From assembly GCA_005877185.1 (NCBI GenBank), contig VBPQ01000049.1:1-22404 (forward strand): DNA of 22,404 bases, read 5' to 3'. A program made the translations under genes and the position numbers. The notes beneath the pieces were generated by a model that did no database searches, had not been told where the DNA came from, and was given only the letters and a program-made list of their open reading frames with translations. This stretch comes from Nitrososphaerota archaeon (lineage in GTDB: Archaea > Thermoproteota > Nitrososphaeria > Nitrososphaerales > Gagatemarchaeaceae). Of the stretch, positions 13,064 through 20,436 are shown in pieces; position 1 is the stretch's first letter; every line of letters begins with the position of its first letter.

Positions 13064-14299
13064 TCATCTGTCTTCGGAAGGGTCCGTCCTCGCCTTCGTA
13101 GGAAACATCGCCGAGGCACCCCTCGGTTCAGCGAGCCTCTGAATTACGGGCCCCACGATGGCAGTTACGAGGACAACCAACCCAATGAGCGAGAAGAAGC
13201 CGTTGTCGATTATGCCCAAGGTCAAAGCGAGCTGCCCGATGACGAACGAGAACTCACCTCTCGGGACGAGCCATGAGCCAAAGAGATATGCGCTCTTGCT
13301 GCTCCGAATTCGAAGAAAAATCTTGGCAGAGGCGATCCCGCCAATGAGCTTTCCTGAAACAACGAGCGCCATGACGCCGATGAGGGGTAGGCCGATGATC
13401 AGGGCAGGAAGCGGGTTGATCAGACTCCCCATCGAGATGAAAAAGAGGACGATGAAGAGGTCCTTGATGGTCGTTATCCTACTCTTCAGGAACTTGGAAC
13501 GCTTTCCGCGTATGGAGAGTCCGATTATGAAGGCCCCGGTCCCGGGAGAATAACCGAAGACCGCGGCCAGAACCGCGAAGACAAATCCGAGCCCGAGCGC
13601 GAAGAGAAAGGGGATTTCCTCGTACTCCTCCTCGAAGGCGCCGAGGTAGTCAATTATCCTGGGAGCTATGTAAGTCGCAGCCAAGTACCCGGCGACAACC
13701 AAAGCTATGCCGCCTCCAACCGTCGTGACTACCTGAGCGATAGAGCTGCCCGAGACGAGGGTGCCTTTCGAGGTGAAGGAGGAGAGGGCGATGAGAAATA
13801 CTACTGCAACCATGTCCTCCAGTATCATGAGTGCAATGAGCGCCCCGGCCTCCGGAGTATTGAGAGGGGGACGAACACCCCTCTCGAGGAACATCTTGCC
13901 GACTATCGCGGTGCTTGTGATGCTCGCCACCATCGCGAAGATGATGGACTGGAGCAGGTCGGCCCCGAGGATGACAGACGCCGCGCCGAACCCAAGGACA
14001 AAGGCCACGCTCATCTCCAGGATGGCGACGCCAGCGACCCTTCCGGCCAGCTTCCGCAGCTCGACGGGATCCAGCTCAAGCCCGATAACAAAGAGGAGTA
14101 GGACTATCCCGATCGCGGAGAGATCGTTGATTGTGACAAGGTCCGTGACCCAGCCGAGGACGTAGGGACCCACGACCATGCCCGCGACGATCTGTGCGGA
14201 AACGACGGGGAGCCTTAGCCGGGCGAAAGCCAAGCTGAAAATCAGGGCGGAGACAGAAAATACCCCTAGGTCGAGAAGGAAAATTGTTGTGCTGTCCAC
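13064..14299 (-). CDS. CPA2-family (Kef/Nap-type) cation:proton antiporter
   Basis: This 411-residue membrane protein starts at GTG 14299 and has about twelve hydrophobic segments. Family features: 'LRLPVVSAQIVAGMVVGPYV' (about 28-47), 'IGIVLLLFVIGLELDPVELR' (about 63-82) and the ion-binding 'LMILEDMVAVVFLI' with Glu161-Asp162. Later come 'GTGAFIIGLSIRG' and 'DLFIVLFFISMGSLI', both typical of CPA2. The chain stops after the membrane domain and a short polar tail, so the RCK/TrkA-N regulatory domain of KefB/KefC is absent. It exchanges Na+ or K+ for protons, with roles in pH or salt balance; the ion cannot be told. A weak TATA-like sequence lies near 14320-14330. It is convergent with the 12133 gene. 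Confidence 0.9.
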   Translation of the reverse strand: MDSTTIFLLDLGVFSVSALIFSLAFARLRLPVVSAQIVAGMVVGPYVLGWVTDLVTINDLSAIGIVLLLFVIGLELDPVELRKLAGRVAGVAILEMSVAFVLGFGAASVILGADLLQSIIFAMVASITSTAIVGKMFLERGVRPPLNTPEAGALIALMILEDMVAVVFLIALSSFTSKGTLVSGSSIAQVVTTVGGGIALVVAGYLAATYIAPRIIDYLGAFEEEYEEIPFLFALGLGFVFAVLAAVFGYSPGTGAFIIGLSIRGKRSKFLKSRITTIKDLFIVLFFISMGSLINPLPALIIGLPLIGVMALVVSGKLIGGIASAKIFLRIRSSKSAYLFGSWLVPRGEFSFVIGQLALTLGIIDNGFFSLIGLVVLVTAIVGPVIQRLAEPRGASAMFPTKARTDPSEDR

Positions 14300-14502
14300 C
14301 GCGGCCCCTGCGTCGGCTCCTTGTGCTAAAACTTCTTCTGACTGCAGCCGCTCCTCCCACCATTACTCTCCGACCCAAACGAGGGTCATAACGGCTCTCG
14401 TTCGTGATTGGCCCACGCTCCCGCCTTGCACGCACATCCACGAAGGCTCCACATCGCTGAGCGGTATGCGTGTCCTCTTACTCTTAGGGCGCCGAGGCCA
14501 AC

Positions 14503-16034
14503 TCAGGGCAGCCCTTCGTATGAGTAAGCGACTTGTCCGTTCACGACGGTCGCCGCGACGCCCACCTTCCTCAACATCGCGGGATGGATGTTGCGAATAT
14601 CCGAGTCTAGGATCGTCAGGTCGGCGAGGAATCCCTCGCGTATCTCCCCAAGGTTTCCCTCATCGAACCCGTTGAGGGCTGCGTTCTTTGTGTACAATCG
14701 AAGCGCCTCGTGAACGTCGAGTCTTTCCTCCGGCGAGTAATCGGCTCCGACCATCGCAGCCCACATCCCCAGGATAGGGTTGACCGGCTCGACAGGTGCA
14801 TCCGAACCCCCCGAGGCCGTCACCCCGCCCTTCAGCAGCGACTTCAAGGGGTATAGCCACCTGAGTCTTCCCTCCCCGAGTCTCTCCAAAGCCCATGTGT
14901 CGGAGATGGCGAAATGCGGCTGCACGCAGACGCCGATACCAGCCTCTTTCAATCGCGTGATCATCTCGCCGTTGCAGAGGCTGCAGTGCTCGATTCTGTG
15001 CCTCCGTTCGTTCTTGCCTCGGGTGATCGACTCGATCGCGTCGATCGCCTGCGATACCGCCGCGTCCCCAATCGCGTGAATCAAGACTTGCTTTCCGAGC
15101 GAGTCGGCCTTCCGCAGGATTTCTTCCAGCTCCTCCCCCGTGTACCTCAGGACTCCCGAGTTGGTCGGGTCGTCAGAATACGGCTCGCGCAGGGCGGCCG
15201 TCCTCGCTCCAAGTGACCCGTCTGCATAGACTTTCACACCGAGTATTTTCAGCATTCCGTCGTCCACTCGCTGACGGGATTCCCCTTCTTCCAGCTTCTC
15301 GAGCCCCGCCACGGGGAGGTAGATCCTGTACCTCAAGGCGAGCTCGCCTTTCGCGTGAAGGGAAAGTAATGCCTTGAGTTCTTGTTCGTAGTTGGAAGAG
15401 AGAATGCAGTGCAGACTCGTCAGACCGTTCTTCGCTGCTTCGTATTCTCCCGCGAGGATGTCGGCCTCTATCAGCTCATCGTTCCAGGGGCGAATCTCGC
15501 CGAGGGCCTCCTCGACTGCGCGTTCCTTGATTATTCCCGTCAGCCTTCCCCTCGAGTCTTTTTCGAAGACGCTTCCCTCTTCGCTGGTCGATCCATCATC
15601 GATTCCCAGCTGATTCATCGCGACGCTGTTCAATAGGGCGACATGCCCACAGACCCTCGTCAGGAAGACCGGGTTGTCCCGAGTGAGGTCGTCGATGTCG
15701 TCCCTCGAAGGGTATCTTCGCTCCGTGAAGCCCTCCTGGTCCCACCCTCTTCCGATCACCCACTCTCCCTTGGGGACCTTGTTCACCTTCGCGAAGAGCC
15801 TCAATCTGAGGGCGGTCACGTTGGACGTGCCCGTCAGGTCGAGTATTCGCCGCATTGAGCCAAGAGCCACCAGATGACAGTGCGCGTCGATCAGCCCGGG
15901 AAGAACCGTCGCTCCCCTGGCATCGATGGTCGTCGTCGTCGTACTTTCCGGGGCCTTCTGAGTCGGAAGTGCAGAAAGCTTCGCAATCTTCTCCCCAGGT
16001 TGCAGTTCTCGATGAGGAGGTTTCCCAAGGGCAT
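14503..16034 (-). CDS. Amidohydrolase family 3 (YtcJ-like), 5' end apparently frameshifted
   Basis: This metal-dependent hydrolase is the last gene of the cof operon. Motifs: 'VLPGLIDAHCHLVALGS' (HxH metal ligands), 'VKVYADGSLGARTAAL', 'VLIHAIGDAAVSQAIDAIES', 'RRHRIEHCSL', 'GGVTASGGSDAPVEPVNPIL' and 'GEIREGFLADLTILD'. The first standard start in the main frame is GTG 15870, but that lies after the HxH, so such a protein would lack metal ligands. The main frame continues upstream with good family sequence ('GEKIAKLSALPTQKAPES') to the cofC stop, without ATG, GTG or TTG. An ATG at 16034, 7 bases after the cofC stop, opens another frame with a typical first strand, 'MPLGNLLIENCNLG'. One extra G in the GGGG run at 15993-15996 would join them into about 510 residues. 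This may be a frameshift, a sequencing error or a new pseudogene. The substrate is unknown. Confidence 0.78.
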
Positions 16035-16041
16035 CAGCCGT

Positions 16042-16680
16042 CTAAAGCAGCTTCGATTTCAAGAATGTCGTCGTCCCGTTCTTGACTCCCCTCGCGAGCG
16101 CCAACCTCACGTCCTCGACGGAATCTATGTCCAGAGTGACCGTCCACGAGCAGTAGACGGCGACCGAGAATCCCGAACGGGCAGCCGCCGCGAGATGACT
16201 CGCGAAGCTGTTCCTGTCGTAGCTCAGCTTCAGCCGTGACCCCCTCCCGAGGAGAAGGAGGTTGGTTCCGTTGAACTCTCGCGAGGGGGATATGACGACG
16301 GCGGCTCCCGATTCCCAGAAACCAAGAACCCTTGACACGTCTCGGCTTGTCAGGAAGGGAATGTCTGCAGGCAGGATTAGCCATCCCTGGGAGTCGGGCC
16401 TCTCCTTCATTCCCCTCTCCACGGCGGCGTTCACACCCATGTCCGAGGCCTCCCTGACCGGCATCGCCCCGAGCTTCGAGGCAAATCGCAGGTTCTCCTC
16501 GTCCGGGGAGACCACGTACGTCTGGTTAAGGAGTCCCGCCGATTCGATAGGGTTCACCATGTCCTCTAGCATGACTCTGACGAGCTCTCTCCTCTCATCT
16601 AGGCTCAGAATCCCCGACAACCTGCTCTTGGGATTGGACTTCTTGAGAGGCACGATGACCGCGGGGGATTTCACATTCAC
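16042..16680 (-). CDS. cofC: 2-phospho-L-lactate guanylyltransferase
   Basis: CofC activates 2-phospho-L-lactate with GTP for coenzyme F420 synthesis. GTG 16680 overlaps the cofD stop as GTGA, giving 212 residues; GTG 16674 is a close alternative, and an in-frame extension to 16752 would lie inside cofD. Motifs: N-terminal nucleotide-binding 'AVIVPLKKSNPKSRLSGIL', 'LDERRELVRVMLEDMV', 'TYVVSPDEE', 'MGVNAAVERGM', 'GWLILPADIPFL' (metal-binding Asp), 'AVVISPSREFNGTNLLLL', and the late 'VTLDIDSVEDVRLAL'. The order cofE-cofD-cofC with tight spacing shows one transcript for three consecutive steps. Confidence 0.93.
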   Translation of the reverse strand: MNVKSPAVIVPLKKSNPKSRLSGILSLDERRELVRVMLEDMVNPIESAGLLNQTYVVSPDEENLRFASKLGAMPVREASDMGVNAAVERGMKERPDSQGWLILPADIPFLTSRDVSRVLGFWESGAAVVISPSREFNGTNLLLLGRGSRLKLSYDRNSFASHLAAAARSGFSVAVYCSWTVTLDIDSVEDVRLALARGVKNGTTTFLKSKLL

Positions 16681-17591
16681 GCCTCGAGGAGAAGCTTCGC
16701 GAGCCTTCGCTCGTCGCCGGGCGAGTCCATCCTGATGTCCGCCAGGGTGCACTCGACACCCAGTTTCTTTATTGAGGGTCTCATCGAAGCGTCTGTCCTA
16801 TCGATGACGATTTCATCGATGAGTCCCGAGTAGAGCTCGGCGACCCCCACCGAAGTTGGCTCGTGGCCCAGCGCACTCATCAATTTCGAGGCGGGGCCAC
16901 TGAAGCCTCCTCCACCGACCATGGGAGAGACTGCGATCCTCCTCGCTCGGGAGTGGGCGAGCATCGTACCCAGACCGTCCGTCGAGATTATCGGTTCCAG
17001 ACTCGTGATTGGATTTCCGGGACAGAAGAGTATCCTATCCGCGTTGTGGATGGCAGTCTCGACCTCGCCGCTCACCTTGGCGGTAGCGGCCCCGACGTAT
17101 CTCACTCCGCTCACTCTCCCTTCAGCCCTCCTCTTGACCCAGAATTCTTGGAGATGCCTCTCCCCCTCCTCGGTGATTATGTGGGTCTCGATATGCTCGT
17201 CAGAGGGAGGGAGGATCGTCTGCTTCACACCGAGTCTCTTCGCGAGCAGGGAGGTTATCTCCGTCAGCCTCTTCCCCCCAAGGAGCATGTGGGTCCGCAG
17301 GAGATGAGTCGCGAAATCCCTGTCTCCCAGCTTGAACCAGGTCTCCGCCCCCAGCCTCCCGAGGTCTTCGAGGAGGTGAAAGGTGTCGCCCGCGATCCCC
17401 CAGCCCCTCTCCTGGTCCTCGATTCCCGCGAGTGTGTACGTCGCGATGTCGATGTCGGGGCAGACGTAGAGGCCGTGCATCCAGATGTTGTCTCCCGTAT
17501 TCACGACCACGACGAACCTGCGCAGACACCGCTTGAGCCCACGCAGCAGCTTCGCCGAGCCTGTTCCACCCGCGAGGGCAACGACCCGCAG
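16677..17591 (-). CDS. cofD: 2-phospho-L-lactate transferase (LPPG:FO transferase), CTG start likely
   Basis: CofD transfers the phospholactyl group from LPPG to FO, giving F420-0. The protein clearly begins at the dinucleotide-type motif 'LRVVALAGGTGSAKLLRGL', but the frame holds no ATG, GTG or TTG from the upstream stop to codon 30. The codon where the family Met falls is CTG 17591. It lies 7 bases after the cofE stop, and an AGGTGA ribosome-binding sequence sits at ideal spacing. A start at the internal GTG 17510 would remove the glycine-rich loop. Other motifs: 'NTGDNIWMHGLYVCPDIDIA', 'LGDRDFATHLLRTHMLLGGK', 'LFCPGNPITSLEPII' and 'AVSPMVGGGGFSGPASKLM'. Total about 304 residues, normal for CofD. 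Alternatively a lost base separates a GTGA-overlapped GTG from the frame. Confidence 0.9.
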   Translation of the reverse strand: MRVVALAGGTGSAKLLRGLKRCLRRFVVVVNTGDNIWMHGLYVCPDIDIATYTLAGIEDQERGWGIAGDTFHLLEDLGRLGAETWFKLGDRDFATHLLRTHMLLGGKRLTEITSLLAKRLGVKQTILPPSDEHIETHIITEEGERHLQEFWVKRRAEGRVSGVRYVGAATAKVSGEVETAIHNADRILFCPGNPITSLEPIISTDGLGTMLAHSRARRIAVSPMVGGGGFSGPASKLMSALGHEPTSVGVAELYSGLIDEIVIDRTDASMRPSIKKLGVECTLADIRMDSPGDERRLAKLLLEA

Positions 17592-17598
17592 CGCGTGC

Positions 17599-18342
17599 TC
17601 ACCTGAAGAGGTCCTTCTCCCTCGGCATGATCATGCTCTTGGCACCCATTTCGCTCCTCCTGTACTTCAGCCCCTTGACTATCGCGACGGGCACCGCCGA
17701 GAGCTTGCCCATAGCGAGCTCTGCGGCACTCGCTATCTCGTCCACTATTGCGGGCTCGGTCACCCGGAGGGTGTAACCGTAGGCGTCAACCTTCCCCCTG
17801 TAGGACTGGAGCGGCTCGATTCCGGAGGAGCCTATCGCGACGTCCGTCTGACCGTTGCGCCAGGGTCGGCCGAAGGTATCCGTGATCACGACAGAGAGCT
17901 TGGCTCCCACCCCTCTCTCGAGAGACCTCCTGATCATCCTCGCGCTCCTGTCCGGGTTGAGGGGGAGAAGGGCAGCATGGCCGCTCTCGACGTTCGACCT
18001 GTCTATCCCGGCGTTTGCGCAGACGAAGCCGTGTCTCGTCTCCGTTATTATCACCCCGTGGCCCATTCGGACGATTCTTCTCGACTCTCGCAGGATCAAC
18101 TCCACGAGCTGCGCTTCCTTTCCCAAGTCGTTCGCGATTCTCACGGCGCGTCTCGACGGCTTCACGCCCTCGAGTCTCACGACCCTCCCCTCCGCCTTCG
18201 AGACGATCTTCTGCTTGACGACGACCACGTCGTTCTCCTTCAGCGACTCGCCGGCCGATCCGAGGGCGCCGATTATCAGCCCCGCGATATTGTCATCCTT
18301 CCTCACCTCGGGAATCCCACGAAGAGGATGGACGGAGTACAA
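17599..18342 (-). CDS. cofE: Coenzyme F420-0:L-glutamate ligase
   Basis: CofE adds gamma-linked glutamates to F420-0 using GTP. TTG 18342 is the only start between an in-frame TAG and the family N-terminus 'YSVHPLRGIPEVRKDDNIAG', giving 247 residues, the archaeal single-domain length (no C-terminal FbiB-type reductase). Motifs: 'VVVVKQKIVSKAEGRVV' (about 39-55), 'ETRHGFVCANAGIDRSNVES', 'VVITDTFGRPWRNGQTDVAI' and 'EPAIVDEIASAAELAMGK'. A TATA box about 30 bases upstream implies a leaderless TTG-started mRNA. It is first in the operon before cofD, cofC and an amidohydrolase. Confidence 0.95.
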   Translation of the reverse strand: MYSVHPLRGIPEVRKDDNIAGLIIGALGSAGESLKENDVVVVKQKIVSKAEGRVVRLEGVKPSRRAVRIANDLGKEAQLVELILRESRRIVRMGHGVIITETRHGFVCANAGIDRSNVESGHAALLPLNPDRSARMIRRSLERGVGAKLSVVITDTFGRPWRNGQTDVAIGSSGIEPLQSYRGKVDAYGYTLRVTEPAIVDEIASAAELAMGKLSAVPVAIVKGLKYRRSEMGAKSMIMPREKDLFR

Positions 18343-18368
18343 ATGCGACTATCGTGGGCCAAACCCTG

Positions 18369-18378
18369 CGTTATTATT
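18369..18378 (-). promoter_or_regulatory. TATA box of the cof operon
   Basis: AATAATAACG on the minus strand lies 27-36 bases upstream of TTG 18342, the normal distance for a leaderless archaeal transcript. Confidence 0.55.
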
Positions 18379-18566
18379 CATGATGACCCCGTCAGCCGCG
18401 CACCTATTCCTCTCGAGCACAAGGAAGCGTCCCCGGAATCGCCGAATATTTGGTGGATTGGCGGTTGCCCGGGCTTTCTCTCAAAGATGTTCACTCAATC
18501 TGTATTCCTCTTTCATAATCTCCTTATGTTTCTGCGCAGAATCTCTCTTGAAGGAGGGTGCTTCAA

Positions 18567-20099
18567 GTGACACCGAGATGGTCCGCCGGGGTTGTCGCCG
18601 CTGTCATCGCTGCTTCTAGCCTTCTTATTTTCCTACCTGTGGTCCACGCAGCAACAGGAATCGTGGCCTACGTGCCCATTACGCTCACAAACAACCAAGG
18701 GTCGGTGACCCCGAGCCCCTTCCAGCAGAAGATATCTTGGAACCCGTCCAGCTACTCGACTTATGAAGCGTCAGACTTGGGTAACATCCGATTTTGCTCC
18801 GATAGCGCCTGCATCACGACGCTCAACGCGTGGCTCGAGTCATGCACCTCTTCGTGCGTCCCGAGCGCAACCTCCGCCTCGGCGTGGGTCAAACTCGCAT
18901 CGTCGATGGCCGGGGGCGGAGGCACGCTCACGATCTACATGACCTTCCTTTCCACTTCGACGCACTTTGACGGCAACTCCTGGGGAGAGGCCCCCACGAT
19001 ACCAGCAACGTACGGAACGAACGACAACGGGGCGAACGTCTTCAACTTCTACGACAACTTCGCGGGAACGAGTTTGTCGAGCAAGTGGACGACCGTCAAG
19101 AGCGCCGGCGGCTCGGTCACGGTGAACAACGGGGCCACCATCGCAACCTCCTCTGGAAACGATTATGCGTTTGTCGTTTCCGCGACGCAGGCTTTTCCAC
19201 AGGTCGCGGAGTCATACATGGCCTCGGCGAGTGCCAACACAGACCCCATGATGGGGGTCGCAACGGGCACCTCCGCGAACTCTCAGGTCGCGCTTGCAAG
19301 CGGATATGAGGTCGATAATAACCGGGCCACCGGGACCATCTACCTCTCCGCGGAGACTGCTTCTGGGGGGACACTGGCGACGTCGAAACCTGAAGCCTTC
19401 GTGGCGGGCGTGTGGCAGATGACCTGGTCAGCAACGGGAGCCGAATCCGCCTCGGACGGCTCGGTCACCCTGACGGGCACGAGTACGACCCCCGCCATCG
19501 CCAACTACGGGATCTACTTCGGTCAATCCACTCAAGCCGCCGGGAACGACGTCGTCGATTGGGGCAGGATGAGGGCCTATCCACCGGGCGGGGTGACTCC
19601 GACAGCCGTCCTCGGAACCTTAGTCGTTACGTCGACAACCACGACCTCCACCTCGAGCACCACGACGTCTTCCACGACGACTAGCACCACCTCAACGACA
19701 ACGACGACGACGACCAGCAGTACCTCTACCTCATCGACCTCAAAAACAACAACCAGTAGCACTACCTCAACGACAACAACGACGACCAGCAGTACCTCGG
19801 CCTCCTCTTCGAAGAGTAAGACGACATCCACGACCACGAGTAGCTCGACCACGACGACTACAACGACGAGCACATCGACCAGATCGGCCCCGTCGACCTC
19901 CAGCCAGACGAGTGCTACGAGCAAAATAACGTCTATCGCTTCAACGTCAACCGAATCTAGTACAACCGCCGGAGGTTCTCTCGCACCCATTCTCGGCATT
20001 GACCCGATGCTGCTAGGAGGGGTGGCACTAGCCGGGGGCGCAGTCGCAGTAGCAGTAGTCTTCATCCGAAGGAGATCAAATAAGCTGATACCCTCCTGA
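18567..20099 (+). CDS. DUF2341-containing surface protein with Thr/Ser stalk and C-terminal membrane anchor
   Basis: This 510-residue protein starts at GTG 18567, 8 bases after AAGGAGGG (18551-18558); GTG 18558 is inside that ribosome-binding sequence. Residues 1-28 are a signal peptide ('AGVVAAVIAASSLLIFLPVV', cleavage after 'VHA'). Residues about 30-140 resemble DUF2341 ('YVPITLTNNQGSVTPSPFQQ', 'NIRFCSDSACITTLNAWLES', 'GGTLTIYMTFL'). A second beta-rich lectin-like region (about 155-345) starts at 'FNFYDNFAGTSLSSKWTTV'. Residues about 353-465 are an almost pure Thr/Ser stalk, expected to be heavily O-glycosylated. The C-terminus has a membrane helix ('MLLGGVALAGGAVAVAVVFI', about 481-500) and basic 'RRRSNK', which anchors it in the cytoplasmic membrane and lets it cross the S-layer. 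Ligand unknown; sugar binding is plausible. Confidence 0.85.
   Translation: MTPRWSAGVVAAVIAASSLLIFLPVVHAATGIVAYVPITLTNNQGSVTPSPFQQKISWNPSSYSTYEASDLGNIRFCSDSACITTLNAWLESCTSSCVPSATSASAWVKLASSMAGGGGTLTIYMTFLSTSTHFDGNSWGEAPTIPATYGTNDNGANVFNFYDNFAGTSLSSKWTTVKSAGGSVTVNNGATIATSSGNDYAFVVSATQAFPQVAESYMASASANTDPMMGVATGTSANSQVALASGYEVDNNRATGTIYLSAETASGGTLATSKPEAFVAGVWQMTWSATGAESASDGSVTLTGTSTTPAIANYGIYFGQSTQAAGNDVVDWGRMRAYPPGGVTPTAVLGTLVVTSTTTTSTSSTTTSSTTTSTTSTTTTTTTSSTSTSSTSKTTTSSTTSTTTTTTSSTSASSSKSKTTSTTTSSSTTTTTTTSTSTRSAPSTSSQTSATSKITSIASTSTESSTTAGGSLAPILGIDPMLLGGVALAGGAVAVAVVFIRRRSNKLIPS
19625..19970 (+). repeat. Thr/Ser codon repeat region (stalk)
   Basis: About 345 bases are dominated by ACN, AGC/AGT and TCN triplets, with runs of ACGACG and near-identical blocks around 'AGCAGTACCTC' (19718 and 19789). 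It is prone to slippage, so the stalk length may vary between strains. The opposite strand is open only because of this composition. Confidence 0.8.
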
Positions 20100-20131
20100 G
20101 ATAGCTCAAGGGACGAAAATTAGGTCAGTTG

Positions 20132-20292
20132 GGCTGGGTTCGGACCGCAATACAGGCATTTGAATGAAGAATGGGGAGCTCCTAGGTTCAGAACCGAAAA
20201 CCAGCCAGTACGAGACAGCTCGAAAGAATCCCGTTGATGATCGCAGACCGTACGGGATTTCACTTCTTATGACGGCCCTCTCTTCGGGCCGT
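20132..20292 (+). ncRNA. Candidate structured RNA, three hairpins, unknown family
   Basis: Hairpin 1 pairs GGCTGG (20132-20137) and TTCGG (20139-20143) with CCGAA (20194-20198) and CCAGCC (20201-20206), an 11-pair stem with a small internal loop. Hairpin 2 pairs AATCCCGT (20227-20234) with ACGGGATT (20252-20259), a perfect 8-pair stem plus a G-U pair. Hairpin 3 pairs ACGGCCC (20272-20278) with GGGCCGT (20286-20292) around a 7-base loop. The density of perfect stems exceeds what I see in the other gaps. No box C/D pair, SRP or RNase P signature was found, and the strand is not fixed. Which strand, if any, is transcribed is unknown. Confidence 0.3.
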
Positions 20293-20395
20293 TCGAGCCG
20301 AAGGTATCGCCCAAGACAACCAGGAGGTAGACGGAGTTTCTTCGAAGGCTGGAACAGGAATCGGCAGAAAGGAGACAGGCTTTTTCGCTCCGTTA

Positions 20396-20405
20396 TTATT
20401 TTATA
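20396..20405 (+). promoter_or_regulatory. TATA-like element of the Mrp gene
   Basis: TTATTTTATA predicts transcription start near 20425-20430. That places ATG 20437, rather than the upstream in-frame GTGs at 20413 and 20419, as the first usable start. Confidence 0.4.
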
Positions 20406-20436
20406 GCAGGAAGTGCACGTGCCAAACGAAGGCTCC

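Larger units (their letters stand above)
20100..20436. other. Gap upstream of the Mrp gene with several stem-loops
   Basis: No coding sequence is convincing. Three successive inverted repeats lie at 20132-20206, 20227-20259 and 20272-20292. A fourth pair, ACGGAG (20331-20336) with CTCCGT (20388-20393), encloses a TTTTT run at 20381-20385. A TATA-like TTATTTTATA (20396-20405) precedes the Mrp start. The region may hold a small RNA, the terminator of the 18567 gene, or a structured leader. Confidence 0.45.

Noticed and set aside
16681..16752. N-terminal extension of CofC to 16752
   Set aside because: It lies within cofD, lacks family similarity, and the GTGA overlap at 16680 gives the normal CofC start.
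17485..18570. 361-codon plus-strand open frame opposite cofD/cofE
   Set aside because: cofE and cofD are unmistakable on the other strand; this frame is a composition shadow without family motifs.
19577..20065. Val-rich minus-strand open frame
   Set aside because: It is the reverse complement of the Thr/Ser stalk; the run of Val and Glu is only the mirror of ACN/AGC codons.
20136..20146. tRNA-like 'GGGTTCGGACC'
   Set aside because: No cloverleaf can be built; the bases instead pair in the longer stem 20132-20206.
20234..20242. Box C-like TTGATGAT, suggesting a C/D guide RNA
   Set aside because: The first base is not a purine and no CTGA box D lies at a suitable distance. The similar TTGATGAT near 7039 fails for the same reason.
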